The position numbers and the translations under genes were made by a program. From assembly GCA_035697485.1 (NCBI GenBank), contig DASSCU010000015.1, positions 62,001 to 126,000 of the forward strand: a stretch of 64,000 nucleotides of DNA, written 5' to 3'. Source of the stretch: Actinomycetota bacterium (GTDB lineage: Bacteria > Actinomycetota > UBA4738 > HRBIN12). A model generated the notes under the pieces. It saw nothing but the letters and a program-made list of their open reading frames with translations, was not told the DNA's origin and did not search any database. Positions 23,918 through 33,192 of this stretch are shown piece by piece; the stretch's first letter is position 1; every line of letters starts with the position of its first letter.

Positions 23918-24828
23918 AGATCGTGTCCCTGCTGCCGTCGGCCACCGAGATCGTCTACGCCCTCGGTCTCGGCGACGACCTGATCGGCGTGACCGACGAG
24001 TGCGACTTCCCCGCCGACGCCGTGACGAAGCCCGTCGTCTCCCGCAGCGCGCTCCCGCAGGGCCGCCCGCTCACGTCGCGCGAGATCGACGCCGCGGTGC
24101 GCGAGCGCATGGACGATCGCCGTCCGCTGTACGTGCTCGACACCGACCTGATCCGCCGCGAGCAGCCCGACGTGATCCTCACCCAGGATCTCTGCCGCGT
24201 CTGCGCGGTGCCGGCCGGTCACGTCGAGGAGGCGCTCGGGATGCTCGGGCTCACCGACGCGACAGAGGTGGTCGCGCTCGATCCGCACACGCTCGACGAC
24301 GTGATCGCCCAGATCGAGGTCGTGGGCGGTCGGCTCGGGGCCGGCGAGCGCGGAGCCGAGCTCGCTGCGGGGCTCCGGGGGCGCGTCGCCGCGGTCAAGC
24401 AAACCGCGATCAGACTGCCGACCGTGAGCGTCTTCTGCATGGAGTGGGCGGAGCCCCCGTTCGCCGCCGGGCACTGGGTCCCCGAGATGGTCGAGGCGGT
24501 CGGGGCGACGAACCTGCTCGGTGCGAAGGGCGAGCCGTCCCGTACCGTGACCCATCGCGAGATCCGCGACGCCTACCCCGAGGTGCTCGTCTACATGCCC
24601 TGCGGCTACTACCTCGAGGAAGCCGAGGCCGAGGGCGAGCAAGTGATCGCGCACCCCGAGATCGCCGACACGCCGGCCGTGCGCAACGGCAACGCGTTCG
24701 CGGTCGATGCGACGTCGTTCTTCTCACGCCCGGGCCCGCGCATCGTCGATGGGCTCGAGATCCTGGCGTGGGCCGTGCATCCAGAGACCTACCCCGAGCC
24801 ACCCCCCGGCTCGATCACGCGTCTGTAG
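23914..24828 (+). CDS. BtuF-like cobalamin/metal-chelate-binding protein, cytosolic
   Basis: A 304-aa protein with the class III periplasmic-binding-protein fold (MKIVSLLPSATEIVYALGLG; EQPDVILTQDLCRVCAV; YPEVLVYMPCGYY). Proteins of this fold bind vitamin B12 or iron-siderophores. There is no signal peptide or lipobox and no ABC permease or ATPase nearby, so it is not a conventional importer component. The start overlaps the E2 stop (ATGA), placing it in the dehydrogenase operon. Its role there is unknown. Confidence 0.8.
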   Translation: MKIVSLLPSATEIVYALGLGDDLIGVTDECDFPADAVTKPVVSRSALPQGRPLTSREIDAAVRERMDDRRPLYVLDTDLIRREQPDVILTQDLCRVCAVPAGHVEEALGMLGLTDATEVVALDPHTLDDVIAQIEVVGGRLGAGERGAELAAGLRGRVAAVKQTAIRLPTVSVFCMEWAEPPFAAGHWVPEMVEAVGATNLLGAKGEPSRTVTHREIRDAYPEVLVYMPCGYYLEEAEAEGEQVIAHPEIADTPAVRNGNAFAVDATSFFSRPGPRIVDGLEILAWAVHPETYPEPPPGSITRL

Positions 24829-24941
24829 TGGGAACACGGCCCGACCGGCACGACGTTGTGACGGGAACCGTCGTGCGACCTGGGGTTTCACGAGCCCGGC
24901 GCCCACGACGTCGTTCGACACATGGCCGGGGAGAAAGGCGC

Positions 24942-25847
24942 ATGAGCCGAGGGGTGCTGTCCACCAGCGTTGGGACCCACCGGGGAACGTTCACCCCCCT
25001 CGATTGGGGTCTCTTCGCGTCGATCGGCGGGATCTGGGGCTCGTCGTTCCTGTTCATCGCGATCGGCCTCGACGCGTTCGAGCCGGGGCTCATCACGTGG
25101 CTCCGGGTGCTGTTCGGAGCCGCCACGCTCTGGCTGGTGCCCGCATCCCGAACGCCCATCGCGCGCGAGGATCGAGCCCGCATCATCGCGCTCTCCTTCC
25201 TCTGGGTGGGTGTGCCGTTCACCCTGTTCCCATTGGCCCAGCAGTGGATCAGCTCGGGACTCACTGGTCTGCTGAACGGCTCCCTGCCGATCTTCGCGAC
25301 GACGATCGGGGCGCTGATGCTCCACCGGCTGCCTGGGCGTGCGCAGACGACCGGGCTGATCGTGGGGTTCGCCGGCGTGGCAGCCATCGCCGCACCCTCG
25401 CTCGCCGAGGGTTCCAACGAGGCCCTCGGCGTCGTGCTCGTGCTGGTCGCGGTGGGGTGCTACGGGGTGGCCATCAACATCGCCGCGCCGCTCACCCAAC
25501 GCTACGGCTCGCTGCCGGTCATGAACCGCATGCTCGCCCTCGCCGTGTTGTGGACCGCGCCGCTCGGGATCGCCGGGCTCACGGGCTCGTCGTTCGCATG
25601 GGGACCCCTCGCGGCGATCGCCGCGCTCGGGTCGCTCGGCACGGGGCTCGCCTTCGTGCTGATGGGCAGGCTGGTCTCCCGGGTCGGCTCTTCGCGAGCG
25701 TCGTTCGCGACCTACCTGATCCCGGTCGTCGCGCTGGTGCTCGGGGCGGTCTTCCTCGACGAGACCGTGCAGGCGCTCTCGATCGTGGGCATCGGACTCG
25801 TGATCGCCGGTGCCCTGCTCGCATCGAGGAAGGAGCGCGTCGCGTGA
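24942..25847 (+). CDS. EamA/DMT-family transporter
   Basis: A 301-aa integral membrane protein with about ten helices and two EamA repeats (GIWGSSFLFIAIGLDAFEPG; YGVAINIAAPLTQRYGSLPV). The family exports amino acids, metabolites or drugs; the substrate is not predictable. GGAGAAAGG 7 nt before the ATG fixes the start. It overlaps the following nucleoside phosphorylase-like gene (GTGA), suggesting linked function such as export or salvage of a purine-type product. Confidence 0.88.
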   Translation: MSRGVLSTSVGTHRGTFTPLDWGLFASIGGIWGSSFLFIAIGLDAFEPGLITWLRVLFGAATLWLVPASRTPIAREDRARIIALSFLWVGVPFTLFPLAQQWISSGLTGLLNGSLPIFATTIGALMLHRLPGRAQTTGLIVGFAGVAAIAAPSLAEGSNEALGVVLVLVAVGCYGVAINIAAPLTQRYGSLPVMNRMLALAVLWTAPLGIAGLTGSSFAWGPLAAIAALGSLGTGLAFVLMGRLVSRVGSSRASFATYLIPVVALVLGAVFLDETVQALSIVGIGLVIAGALLASRKERVA

Positions 25848-26659
25848 ACGACGCCGACCCAACCGGCGACGCCGCGCCGATCCTCGAGTTCGACCCCTCC
25901 CCGACCGCGGTGATCGAACCCGCCGAGGTGGTCGAGCCGATGTCGATCGCCCCCCATGCCGTGTTCTGCTTCTTCCAGGACGTGATCGCCGACGTCGTGG
26001 AGCGGCATAACGGTCGGATCGTGGACCACGTCGTGAGCGAGATCGGCCGCAACCCGGTCTACGAGATCGACCACGGCGGGCGCCGGCTCGTGGTGATGCA
26101 TCCGGGCGTCGGGGCGCCGCTCGCTGCCGGCTTCCTTGAGGAGCTGATCGCGCGCGGCTGCCGCGCGTTCGTCGCGTGCGGGGGCGCCGGCGTGCTCGTG
26201 CCCGACGTGGCGCTCGGCCATGTGATCGTGCCGACGTCGGCCGTTCGCGACGAGGGCACCTCGTACCACTACCTGCCCGCGTCGCGCACGGTCGAGCCGT
26301 CGCCGGCGGCCGTCGACGCGATCGTCGGGACCGCGGAACGCCATGGGGTGCCGCACGTGACCGGCGCGACCTGGACCACCGACGCGCTCTACCGGGAGAC
26401 GCGGGGCAAGGTCGACGCACGCGTGAACGAGGGGTGCCTCACCGTCGAGATGGAGGCCGCGGCCTTCTTCGCGGTCGCGGCGTTCCGCGGCGTCACGTTC
26501 GGGCAGGTGCTCTACGCGGGCGACGACCTGTCCGGTGACGCGTGGGATCAGCGAGGCTGGGACGAGCACTCGACCGGGCGCGAGACGCTGTTCCGCATCG
26601 CCGCAGAGGCCGCGCTGTCCCTGCCTCCCGACCCACTGCCGGCCGCCGCCGGAGGCTGA
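25844..26659 (+). CDS. Nucleoside phosphorylase-family protein
   Basis: A 271-aa PNP/UDP-phosphorylase-fold protein. The phosphate and base-site features are HPGVGAPLAAGFLEELIARG, FVACGGAGVL and the ribose-site VEMEAAAFFAVAAFRG, where MEAA is the family hallmark. Such enzymes cleave nucleosides with phosphate or hydrolyse related N-glycosides. The exact substrate is not assignable. The GTG start overlaps the transporter stop, with GAGGAAGGAG upstream. Confidence 0.8.
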   Translation: MNDADPTGDAAPILEFDPSPTAVIEPAEVVEPMSIAPHAVFCFFQDVIADVVERHNGRIVDHVVSEIGRNPVYEIDHGGRRLVVMHPGVGAPLAAGFLEELIARGCRAFVACGGAGVLVPDVALGHVIVPTSAVRDEGTSYHYLPASRTVEPSPAAVDAIVGTAERHGVPHVTGATWTTDALYRETRGKVDARVNEGCLTVEMEAAAFFAVAAFRGVTFGQVLYAGDDLSGDAWDQRGWDEHSTGRETLFRIAAEAALSLPPDPLPAAAGG

Positions 26660-26675
26660 CGTCCGCCTCGTCCGA

Positions 26676-26681
26676 TATCCT
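26676..26681 (+). promoter_or_regulatory. -10 element (TATCCT), leaderless type
   Basis: TATCCT lies 7 nt before the ATG of the DUF4234 gene; no Shine-Dalgarno sequence is present. Confidence 0.45.
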
Positions 26682-26688
26682 GCGCGAC

Positions 26689-27444
26689 ATGGCCCACGTC
26701 GTGTCGATCGGCGGGCGTGACTACCGCGTCCGTAAGCCGCTCGGCGTCTTCGCGTTGAGCGTCGTGACCCTCGGCATGTACTGGCTGTACTGGTACTACA
26801 GCGTGAACGACGACATCCGTATGTACCTGCGCAACTACTCGATTCGTCCGCTCGTCTCGACGCTTGCGATCGTCGGGTTGTTCCTCGCCGGGCCGCTCGT
26901 CGTCGTCGCGATCCTCGCCGAGCTGTGGTGGCTGCTGGCCGTCGCCGCCGTGCTCGTGATCATGGCGCTCGTGGGCTTCTTCCACACGGGGCGTCGAGTG
27001 ATCACCGCCCAGGAGCAGGCGGGGGCCGATCCGTCGTCGGCCGGGCTCGCCTTGCTGCTCTTCGTGTTCACCGGTTTCCTCGGCGGCTCGTACCTGCAGG
27101 CGGGCCTGAACCGGGCGTGGACCGAGGCCGCAGGTGAAGAGCGGGAGCGGCTCGCGGCCGCGGCGCCTCCGCAACGCGAGTCCGTGAAGCCGTTCCCACG
27201 GCCGGGGCCGAAGGCCGGCACCAACCTCGTCACCCCCGCGGACGTGGGTTCTCGCGTCACGTTCCAGTTCGAACTGCCCAACGGGTACACGACCGAAGCC
27301 GCGGGGGTCTTGGAGCGGTGGGACCCCGCCGCGGAGACCTACTTCGTGCGGAAGAAGGACGGCACGGAGGTGCGGGTGCCGGCCCGTGGCGTGCGCCACG
27401 GGAAGGTGATCCCCGGCCGCCCGACGGCGCCCACGCCGGGCTGA
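26689..27444 (+). CDS. DUF4234 membrane protein with C-terminal soluble domain
   Basis: A 251-aa protein. The first 130 residues match DUF4234 (RKPLGVFALSVVTLGMYWLY) with about four membrane helices. Residues about 170-251 form a soluble tail with alternating strands (GSRVTFQFELPNGYTTEAAG; ETYFVRKKDGTEVRVP). Function unknown. The ATG follows a leaderless-type -10. It is separate from the upstream phosphorylase by 29 nt. Confidence 0.75.
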   Translation: MAHVVSIGGRDYRVRKPLGVFALSVVTLGMYWLYWYYSVNDDIRMYLRNYSIRPLVSTLAIVGLFLAGPLVVVAILAELWWLLAVAAVLVIMALVGFFHTGRRVITAQEQAGADPSSAGLALLLFVFTGFLGGSYLQAGLNRAWTEAAGEERERLAAAAPPQRESVKPFPRPGPKAGTNLVTPADVGSRVTFQFELPNGYTTEAAGVLERWDPAAETYFVRKKDGTEVRVPARGVRHGKVIPGRPTAPTPG

Positions 27445-27493
27445 GCTGTGCCGTCCGAGCGCGACCGAGCGATCGACCAGGAGGCGACGACCG

Positions 27494-27910
27494 ATGCCCG
27501 ACGAACTGCCCAGCTCCCTGATCCGCCTGCGCCTCGGACAGGAGGACGCCCACTACGGCGGCAACCTCGTCGCGGGCGCCACCCAGCTCAAGATCGTGGG
27601 CGACCTGATCACCGAGCTGGCGATGCGCTACGACGGTGACGAGGGCCTCTTCAGGGCGTACGAGTCCGTCGAGTTCCTCGCACCCCTCTACGCGGGTGAC
27701 TGGATCGAGGCCCGAGGGAAGATCGTGAGCGTCGGGAACACCTCACGGCGATGCGAGTTCGAGATCCGCAAGATCGCGGCCGCTCGCACCGACATCGGCG
27801 ACAGCGCGGCGGAGTTCCTCGACGAGCCCGTCCTCACGCTCACGGCGGTCGGCACCACGGTCGTGCCGGAGGAGCACCAACGCTTCGGCCACGGGTCCAT
27901 CCTGGGATAG
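27494..27910 (+). CDS. kal: 3-aminobutyryl-CoA ammonia-lyase-like hotdog protein
   Basis: A 138-aa single hotdog-fold protein. The stretch EDAHYGGNLVAGATQLKIVG, then RYDGDEGLF and VEFLAPLYAGDWIEARG closely resemble 3-aminobutyryl-CoA ammonia-lyase of lysine fermentation, which releases ammonia from L-3-aminobutyryl-CoA to give crotonyl-CoA. No other lysine-fermentation genes are in the window, so it may instead be a related CoA-thioester deaminase or dehydratase. AGGAGG lies before the ATG. Its TAG stop forms the loop of a 6-bp inverted repeat (27902-27916). Confidence 0.75.
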   Translation: MPDELPSSLIRLRLGQEDAHYGGNLVAGATQLKIVGDLITELAMRYDGDEGLFRAYESVEFLAPLYAGDWIEARGKIVSVGNTSRRCEFEIRKIAAARTDIGDSAAEFLDEPVLTLTAVGTTVVPEEHQRFGHGSILG

Positions 27911-27935
27911 TCCCAGACCCCGGGTCGCGCGGAGG

Positions 27936-28340
27936 CTACGAGGCTTCCTCGAGGCCGTGCAGCACCTGCAGCAGGTCGTCGACGTTGAACGGCTTCGGCA
28001 CGTAGGCGTCGGCCCCGAGCTCGGCCGCCTTCGCGCGGTCGCGCAGCGACGAGAGCGCGCTGACGATCACCACGCGAGGGCGCTGATCGTCGGGGAGCTT
28101 CACCATCTCCTCCAGCACCGCCCAGCCGTCCATCGTCGGCATCATGATGTCGAGGACCATCATGCTCGGGTTGTGCTCGGAGATCTCGGCGAGCGCCTCC
28201 ACACCGTTGTTCGCCGCGTAGGTCTGGTACCCCTCCGCCTCGAGGCTGAACTGCAACACCCAGACGACCTGCGGCTCGTCGTCGACGACGAGCACGCTCG
28301 GCAAGGGCGACACTGGCGCGGGCGCGGATTCGCTGTGCAT
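27936..28340 (-). CDS. Receiver-only response regulator
   Basis: A 134-aa CheY/PatA-type single receiver. It has SVLVVDDEPQVVWVL, the phospho-acceptor Asp in MMVLDIMMPTMDGW, the switch Ser in VIVSALSS and Lys in YVPKPF. There is no output domain and no kinase gene adjacent. The N-terminal 14 residues are a flexible Pro/Ser tail. Expression is leaderless-type (TAACTT 8 nt before the ATG). Its partner must lie elsewhere. Confidence 0.9.
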   Translation of the reverse strand: MHSESAPAPVSPLPSVLVVDDEPQVVWVLQFSLEAEGYQTYAANNGVEALAEISEHNPSMMVLDIMMPTMDGWAVLEEMVKLPDDQRPRVVIVSALSSLRDRAKAAELGADAYVPKPFNVDDLLQVLHGLEEAS

Positions 28341-28348
28341 CGTGTTGG

Positions 28349-28354
28349 AAGTTA
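28349..28354 (-). promoter_or_regulatory. -10 element (TAACTT), leaderless type
   Basis: On the minus strand TAACTT is followed by 8 nt and the receiver gene ATG. Confidence 0.4.
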
Positions 28355-28387
28355 CGGTCGCTCGGCCCGGCGGCTTTATCGGCCGCG

Positions 28388-28404
28388 CGGGCGGTTTCCG
28401 CCCG
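28388..28404 (-). terminator. Hairpin downstream of purM
   Basis: CGGGCGG and CCGCCCG flank a TTT loop (7-bp perfect stem) in the 165-nt gap after purM on the minus strand. A second GGCCGG palindrome follows. There is no T tract, so this is only a candidate. Confidence 0.35.
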
Positions 28405-28505
28405 GCCGGACGGCCGGACCTTCCGTCGGACGACGGTTTCGGCGGGTGATATGCGCCTAGTCAACAGGGGCCACAGGTTCGGCGTACGTCGCCGAGATCC
28501 GCAGG

Positions 28506-29507
28506 TCAGGTGATACGAACGCCGGCTCCGCGTGCGACCCGGCCGATGCGGAAGGCGGTCTCCCCGGCACGGTCGAGCACCTGCTCGGCGTCGTCGGCGT
28601 CGACCACGAGCACCATGCCGAGGCCCATGTTGAACGTGGCGAACATCTCGTCGTCGCCCGCGCCGGCGGCCGCCCGCACGAGGGAGAACACCGGCTGCTC
28701 GGGCCACGTGCCCCGCTGGATCTCAGCGCCGAGTCCTTCGGGCATCGCCCTCGGCACGTTCTCCTGGAAACCGCCACCGGTGATGTGGGCGGCGGCGTGC
28801 ACGAGATCGTCCCGAGCGAGCGACAGCACCCGGTTCACGTAGATCGCGCACGGCTCGAGCAACTCATCGGCGACCGTGCGACCGCGCAGCTCCGGAGGCG
28901 TGTCGTCCAGACCGTGGCGCGCGAGCAGGGCATGACGGACCAGGGAGTAGCCGTTGGCATGGAGCCCGCTCGAGGCGAGGCCAACCAGCACGTCGCCCTC
29001 CCGCACCCGCGATGGGCCGAGCAACGACGCCTCGTCGACCGCGCCCACGCAGAACCCGGCGAGGTCGAACCGATCGTCGGACATCGTGCCGGGGTGCTCG
29101 GCGGTCTCGCCGCCCAGGAGCGCGCACCCCGCCTGCCGACACCCCTCGGCAACCCCCTCCACGATCGCCGCCACACGCTCGGGCACGACCGCACCGACGG
29201 CCAGGTAGTCCAGGAAGAACAGCGGCTCGGCGCCCGTGCACACAACGTCGTCGGCGCACATCGCCACGAGATCGACGCCGACGGTGTCGAGACGTCCGGT
29301 CGCGCGGGCGATCTCGAGCTTGGTGCCGACGCCGTCGGTGGCCGCGGCGAGCAGCTTCCCGTCGCCGATGCGGAACAGCCCTGCGAACCCCCCGACCTCA
29401 TCGGCGACCTCCGGTCGCCGGGTCCGCGACGCGAGATCGCCGATCAGGGTGACGGCCTTCGCCGCGGCCTCGATGTCGACGCCGGCGCGTCGGTACGCGT
29501 CGGTCAC
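28506..29507 (-). CDS. purM: Phosphoribosylformylglycinamidine cyclo-ligase (AIR synthetase)
   Basis: ATP-dependent closure of FGAM to aminoimidazole ribonucleotide, the fifth step of purine synthesis. 333 aa. Motifs are FRIGDGKLLAAATDGVGTKL, VDLVAMCADDVVCTGAEPLF, LLGGETAEHPG and the C-terminal HITGGGFQENVPRAMP. The GTG start has GAGGAGG about 5 nt upstream. It lies 19 nt downstream of purF, forming a purF-purM unit. Confidence 0.95.
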   Translation of the reverse strand: MTDAYRRAGVDIEAAAKAVTLIGDLASRTRRPEVADEVGGFAGLFRIGDGKLLAAATDGVGTKLEIARATGRLDTVGVDLVAMCADDVVCTGAEPLFFLDYLAVGAVVPERVAAIVEGVAEGCRQAGCALLGGETAEHPGTMSDDRFDLAGFCVGAVDEASLLGPSRVREGDVLVGLASSGLHANGYSLVRHALLARHGLDDTPPELRGRTVADELLEPCAIYVNRVLSLARDDLVHAAAHITGGGFQENVPRAMPEGLGAEIQRGTWPEQPVFSLVRAAAGAGDDEMFATFNMGLGMVLVVDADDAEQVLDRAGETAFRIGRVARGAGVRIT

Positions 29508-29526
29508 GGCGCCTCCTCGAGGCCGC

Positions 29527-30945
<1,419 letters not shown>

Positions 30946-30954
30946 GAGACAGCC

Positions 30955-30960
30955 AGTGTA
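30955..30960 (-). promoter_or_regulatory. -10 element (TACACT) of purF, leaderless type
   Basis: On the minus strand TACACT precedes the GTG start by 9 nt. Confidence 0.4.
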
Positions 30961-31117
30961 GCGAACGAGCCGGGACGGGCCGGGGACGTCGCCCGCGATC
31001 GGCGAGGCCGGCGCACCGGTGTGGACCCGCACGTCTGAGTCGCGTCGCGAGGGCACGGTTCAGGGGCCGATGCACGCCCTGGCCCCCGATGATCGGTGAG
31101 CGAAACCCTCCTGCGAC

Positions 31118-31726
31118 CTACAGGAGGGAGCCCTCGAGGCGAAGGAGCGTCTGCTTCCTCGGGAGACCGCCCGCGTACCCGGTGAGCGAGCCGCCCGCAC
31201 CGACGACGCGGTGGCACGGGATCACGATCGGGATCGGGTTGGACCCGAGTGCCCGCCCGACGGCGCGCGCCGCCGTCGGCCGGTGGATACGCGCGGCGAT
31301 CTGGCCGTAGGTCGCGAGCTCCCCGTACCCGACCCGGCTCGTCGCTCGGAGCACGCTCCAGGCGAAGTCGCCGATCAGCCGCCGGTCGATGGACAGGTCG
31401 AAGGACCGCCGCTGCGAATGGAAGTACTGCTCGAGCTCACGCCGCACTTCGTCGGTCGGGGCGGCGACCTCCAGCACCCTCGGCGAGATCTGCCGGACGA
31501 TCCGCTCCAAGACCTCGTCTCGCGGTTCGTCCTCGAACGCGACCGACACCAGCCCAGTCGGGGTGACGGCGACGAACAGCTCGCCGATCGGCGAATCCAT
31601 CGTCGCCACCGCGACGTCCACCAGCCCCTCGGCAACCGCGCGCTCGGTGAGCTCGTCCGTCGCCCGGCGGGCGCGTGCCGAAGACGACGCAGCCGACGCG
31701 AGCCGCTTCAGATCGTTCGTGTTCAT
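31118..31726 (-). CDS. ogt: Methylated-DNA-protein-cysteine S-methyltransferase
   Basis: A suicidal repair protein that moves alkyl groups from O6-alkylguanine to its own cysteine. 202 aa. The active site is PIVIPCHRVV, the DNA-binding winged helix is around GELATYGQIAARI and ARAVGRALGSNP, and the C-terminus GYAGGLPRKQTLLRLEG is standard. The N-terminal 40 residues (NTNDLKRLASAASSSARARR onwards) are an extra helical, basic extension. The ATG overlaps the sigma factor stop (ATGA) and has GGGAG upstream, so repair protein and sigma factor are made together. Confidence 0.9.
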   Translation of the reverse strand: MNTNDLKRLASAASSSARARRATDELTERAVAEGLVDVAVATMDSPIGELFVAVTPTGLVSVAFEDEPRDEVLERIVRQISPRVLEVAAPTDEVRRELEQYFHSQRRSFDLSIDRRLIGDFAWSVLRATSRVGYGELATYGQIAARIHRPTAARAVGRALGSNPIPIVIPCHRVVGAGGSLTGYAGGLPRKQTLLRLEGSLL

Positions 31727-32184
31727 GCGATCAACTCCCTGAGTCGCTTCGTGCCTTGGTAGACGTTGGCGCGGGCGGTCTGCTCGCTGCAGCCCATCAG
31801 CTCGGCGATCTCGGCGTAGGGACGATCGAGCACATGACGATGCACGACCGCAACACGCTGACGGGGCGGCAGCGCCCGCACGGCGGACCACAGCGGATCA
31901 TCCGGATCGTGGGGCGCCGGATCGTGCACCGGCCGCTCCGGAGGCTCGTCGGTCGGCACCGCGCGGCGTCCGGCACCCCGATGGTGGTCGATCGCCTTGC
32001 GGCTCGCGATCGCGAGGATCCACCGGTCGAGCTTGTCCGGCTCGCGGACCCGCGGGTAGGCGCGCAACGCCGCGAGGAACGTCTCTTGGAACGCGTCGTC
32101 GGCGTCCTGGGGCCCGACCGCCACGGTGAGGAACCGATACACCGTCGCACGATTGGCCTCGAGGAACTGCTGGAACGGCGGCAT
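31723..32184 (-). CDS. ECF-type RNA polymerase sigma factor
   Basis: A 153-aa sigma-70 family factor with region 2 (FLEANRATVYRFLTVAVGPQ, DADDAFQETFLAALRAYP) and region 4 (LPPRQRVAVVHRHVLDRPYA, followed by a helix-turn-helix SEQTARANVYQGTKRLRE). The ATG at 32184 is preferred, GTG at 32187 being possible; both follow GAGGGGC. The longer open frame is an arginine-rich overlap with the small upstream gene. It is coupled to ogt by a 4-nt overlap, suggesting control of a DNA-damage or alkylation response. No anti-sigma factor is recognised. Confidence 0.85.
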   Translation of the reverse strand: MPPFQQFLEANRATVYRFLTVAVGPQDADDAFQETFLAALRAYPRVREPDKLDRWILAIASRKAIDHHRGAGRRAVPTDEPPERPVHDPAPHDPDDPLWSAVRALPPRQRVAVVHRHVLDRPYAEIAELMGCSEQTARANVYQGTKRLRELIA

Positions 32185-32201
32185 CACCGCCGAGCCGCCC
32201 C

Positions 32202-32357
32202 TCACCCGCGCTTCCTCGGCCGCCTGCCGGCCCGGTCGCGCCGTCGTCCCGGCCTGGCGACGAGCGCCTCGCGGGCTCGCCTCGCGCGCTCGAGCTCGTG
32301 GCGTCGACCGTGTTCGAGCATCCGTCGGACCCATACGTCGTCTGCGATCGGGCGCAT
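32202..32357 (-). CDS. Small basic protein, first gene of the sigma-ogt operon
   Basis: A 51-aa, strongly basic product (MRPIADDVWVRRMLEHGRRH, then an Arg-rich tail ending RPRKRG). The start is well supported: GGAGGGAGGAGG ends about 5 nt before the ATG. It ends 17 nt before the sigma factor start. It has no known motif. Position suggests an accessory or leader peptide for the sigma factor, but it could simply carry the ribosome binding site for the operon. Confidence 0.5.
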   Translation of the reverse strand: MRPIADDVWVRRMLEHGRRHELERARRAREALVARPGRRRDRAGRRPRKRG

Positions 32358-32434
32358 CGGCCTCCTCCCTCCTGTGGAACCGTCGAACGAACGACGGCTC
32401 AGGGGTGGGGGGTGTGAAAGGGAGCGTGCCGCGT

Positions 32435-33190
32435 TCATGCCACGCCGAGCAGCGGCGGCAACGAACGATGGTCGTCGATCACGTGATGCGCCTCCGGACC
32501 GGTCTCAGGCGCCCGGTCGTGGAACCCGGTGAATCGGACCGCGACCATGCCGAGCCCGAGCGCGCCCGCGACGTCGGTCCTGCGGTTGTCGCCGACATGC
32601 GCAGCCAGCGAGGGATCGTCGACGCCAAGACCGCCGAGCGCCGGCTCGAACGCCTCGGCGGCAGGCTTGAACCAGCCCGTCTCGTCGCTGAACGCCCATG
32701 CATCGAACCGGCGCAGCAGCCCCAGCTCCTCGAGGCGCGCGCGGAGCGTGGGGGCCGAGGTGAGGCCGACGTCGCAGACGATGCCGAGCCGCAGGCCGGC
32801 ACCTCGCAAGCGGTCGAGCGCCTCCTCGATGCCCCGCCCGGTCTCGAGGGGCACGCGCTCGCCCACCCGTCGAAACCCGTCGATCAGCCGTTCCCGTAGG
32901 CCACCGGTCACGTCGAGACCGAGCCGTTCGGCGATGAAATCGACCGAGTCGGCGGGCGTGTGCTGCCCGGCGTTGGCGACCCAGCGTTCCTCGAAGCGCG
33001 CCCAGTTCGCATCGAAGGCATCCTCGACCTCGGCCGCGGGCAGGCGCCTCCCGGCTTCGGCGGCCGTCTGCGCGAAGCGCTCGATCTGCAGCCGGCGCAT
33101 GCCGTCCCCGCTTCCCACGGTCGCGGCAACGATCGTGTCCCAGAAGTCGAACGTCACGGCCCGAATGACCGGCCGGTGTGCTCGAGGCAC
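32435..33190 (-). CDS. HAD-superfamily hydrolase
   Basis: A 251-aa haloacid-dehalogenase-type phosphatase. Motif I is VTFDFWDTIV (nucleophile Asp), motif II lies near GIVCDVG, and the motif III Lys is in GWFKPAAEAF. Motif IV is HVGDNRRTDVAGA. The helical cap spans about residues 20-110. The GTG at 33190 is 2 nt after the purL stop, so it is the last gene of the purine operon. Dephosphorylation of a nucleotide or sugar phosphate is plausible; the substrate is unknown. Confidence 0.85.
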   Translation of the reverse strand: MPRAHRPVIRAVTFDFWDTIVAATVGSGDGMRRLQIERFAQTAAEAGRRLPAAEVEDAFDANWARFEERWVANAGQHTPADSVDFIAERLGLDVTGGLRERLIDGFRRVGERVPLETGRGIEEALDRLRGAGLRLGIVCDVGLTSAPTLRARLEELGLLRRFDAWAFSDETGWFKPAAEAFEPALGGLGVDDPSLAAHVGDNRRTDVAGALGLGMVAVRFTGFHDRAPETGPEAHHVIDDHRSLPPLLGVA

Positions 33191-33192
33191 CG

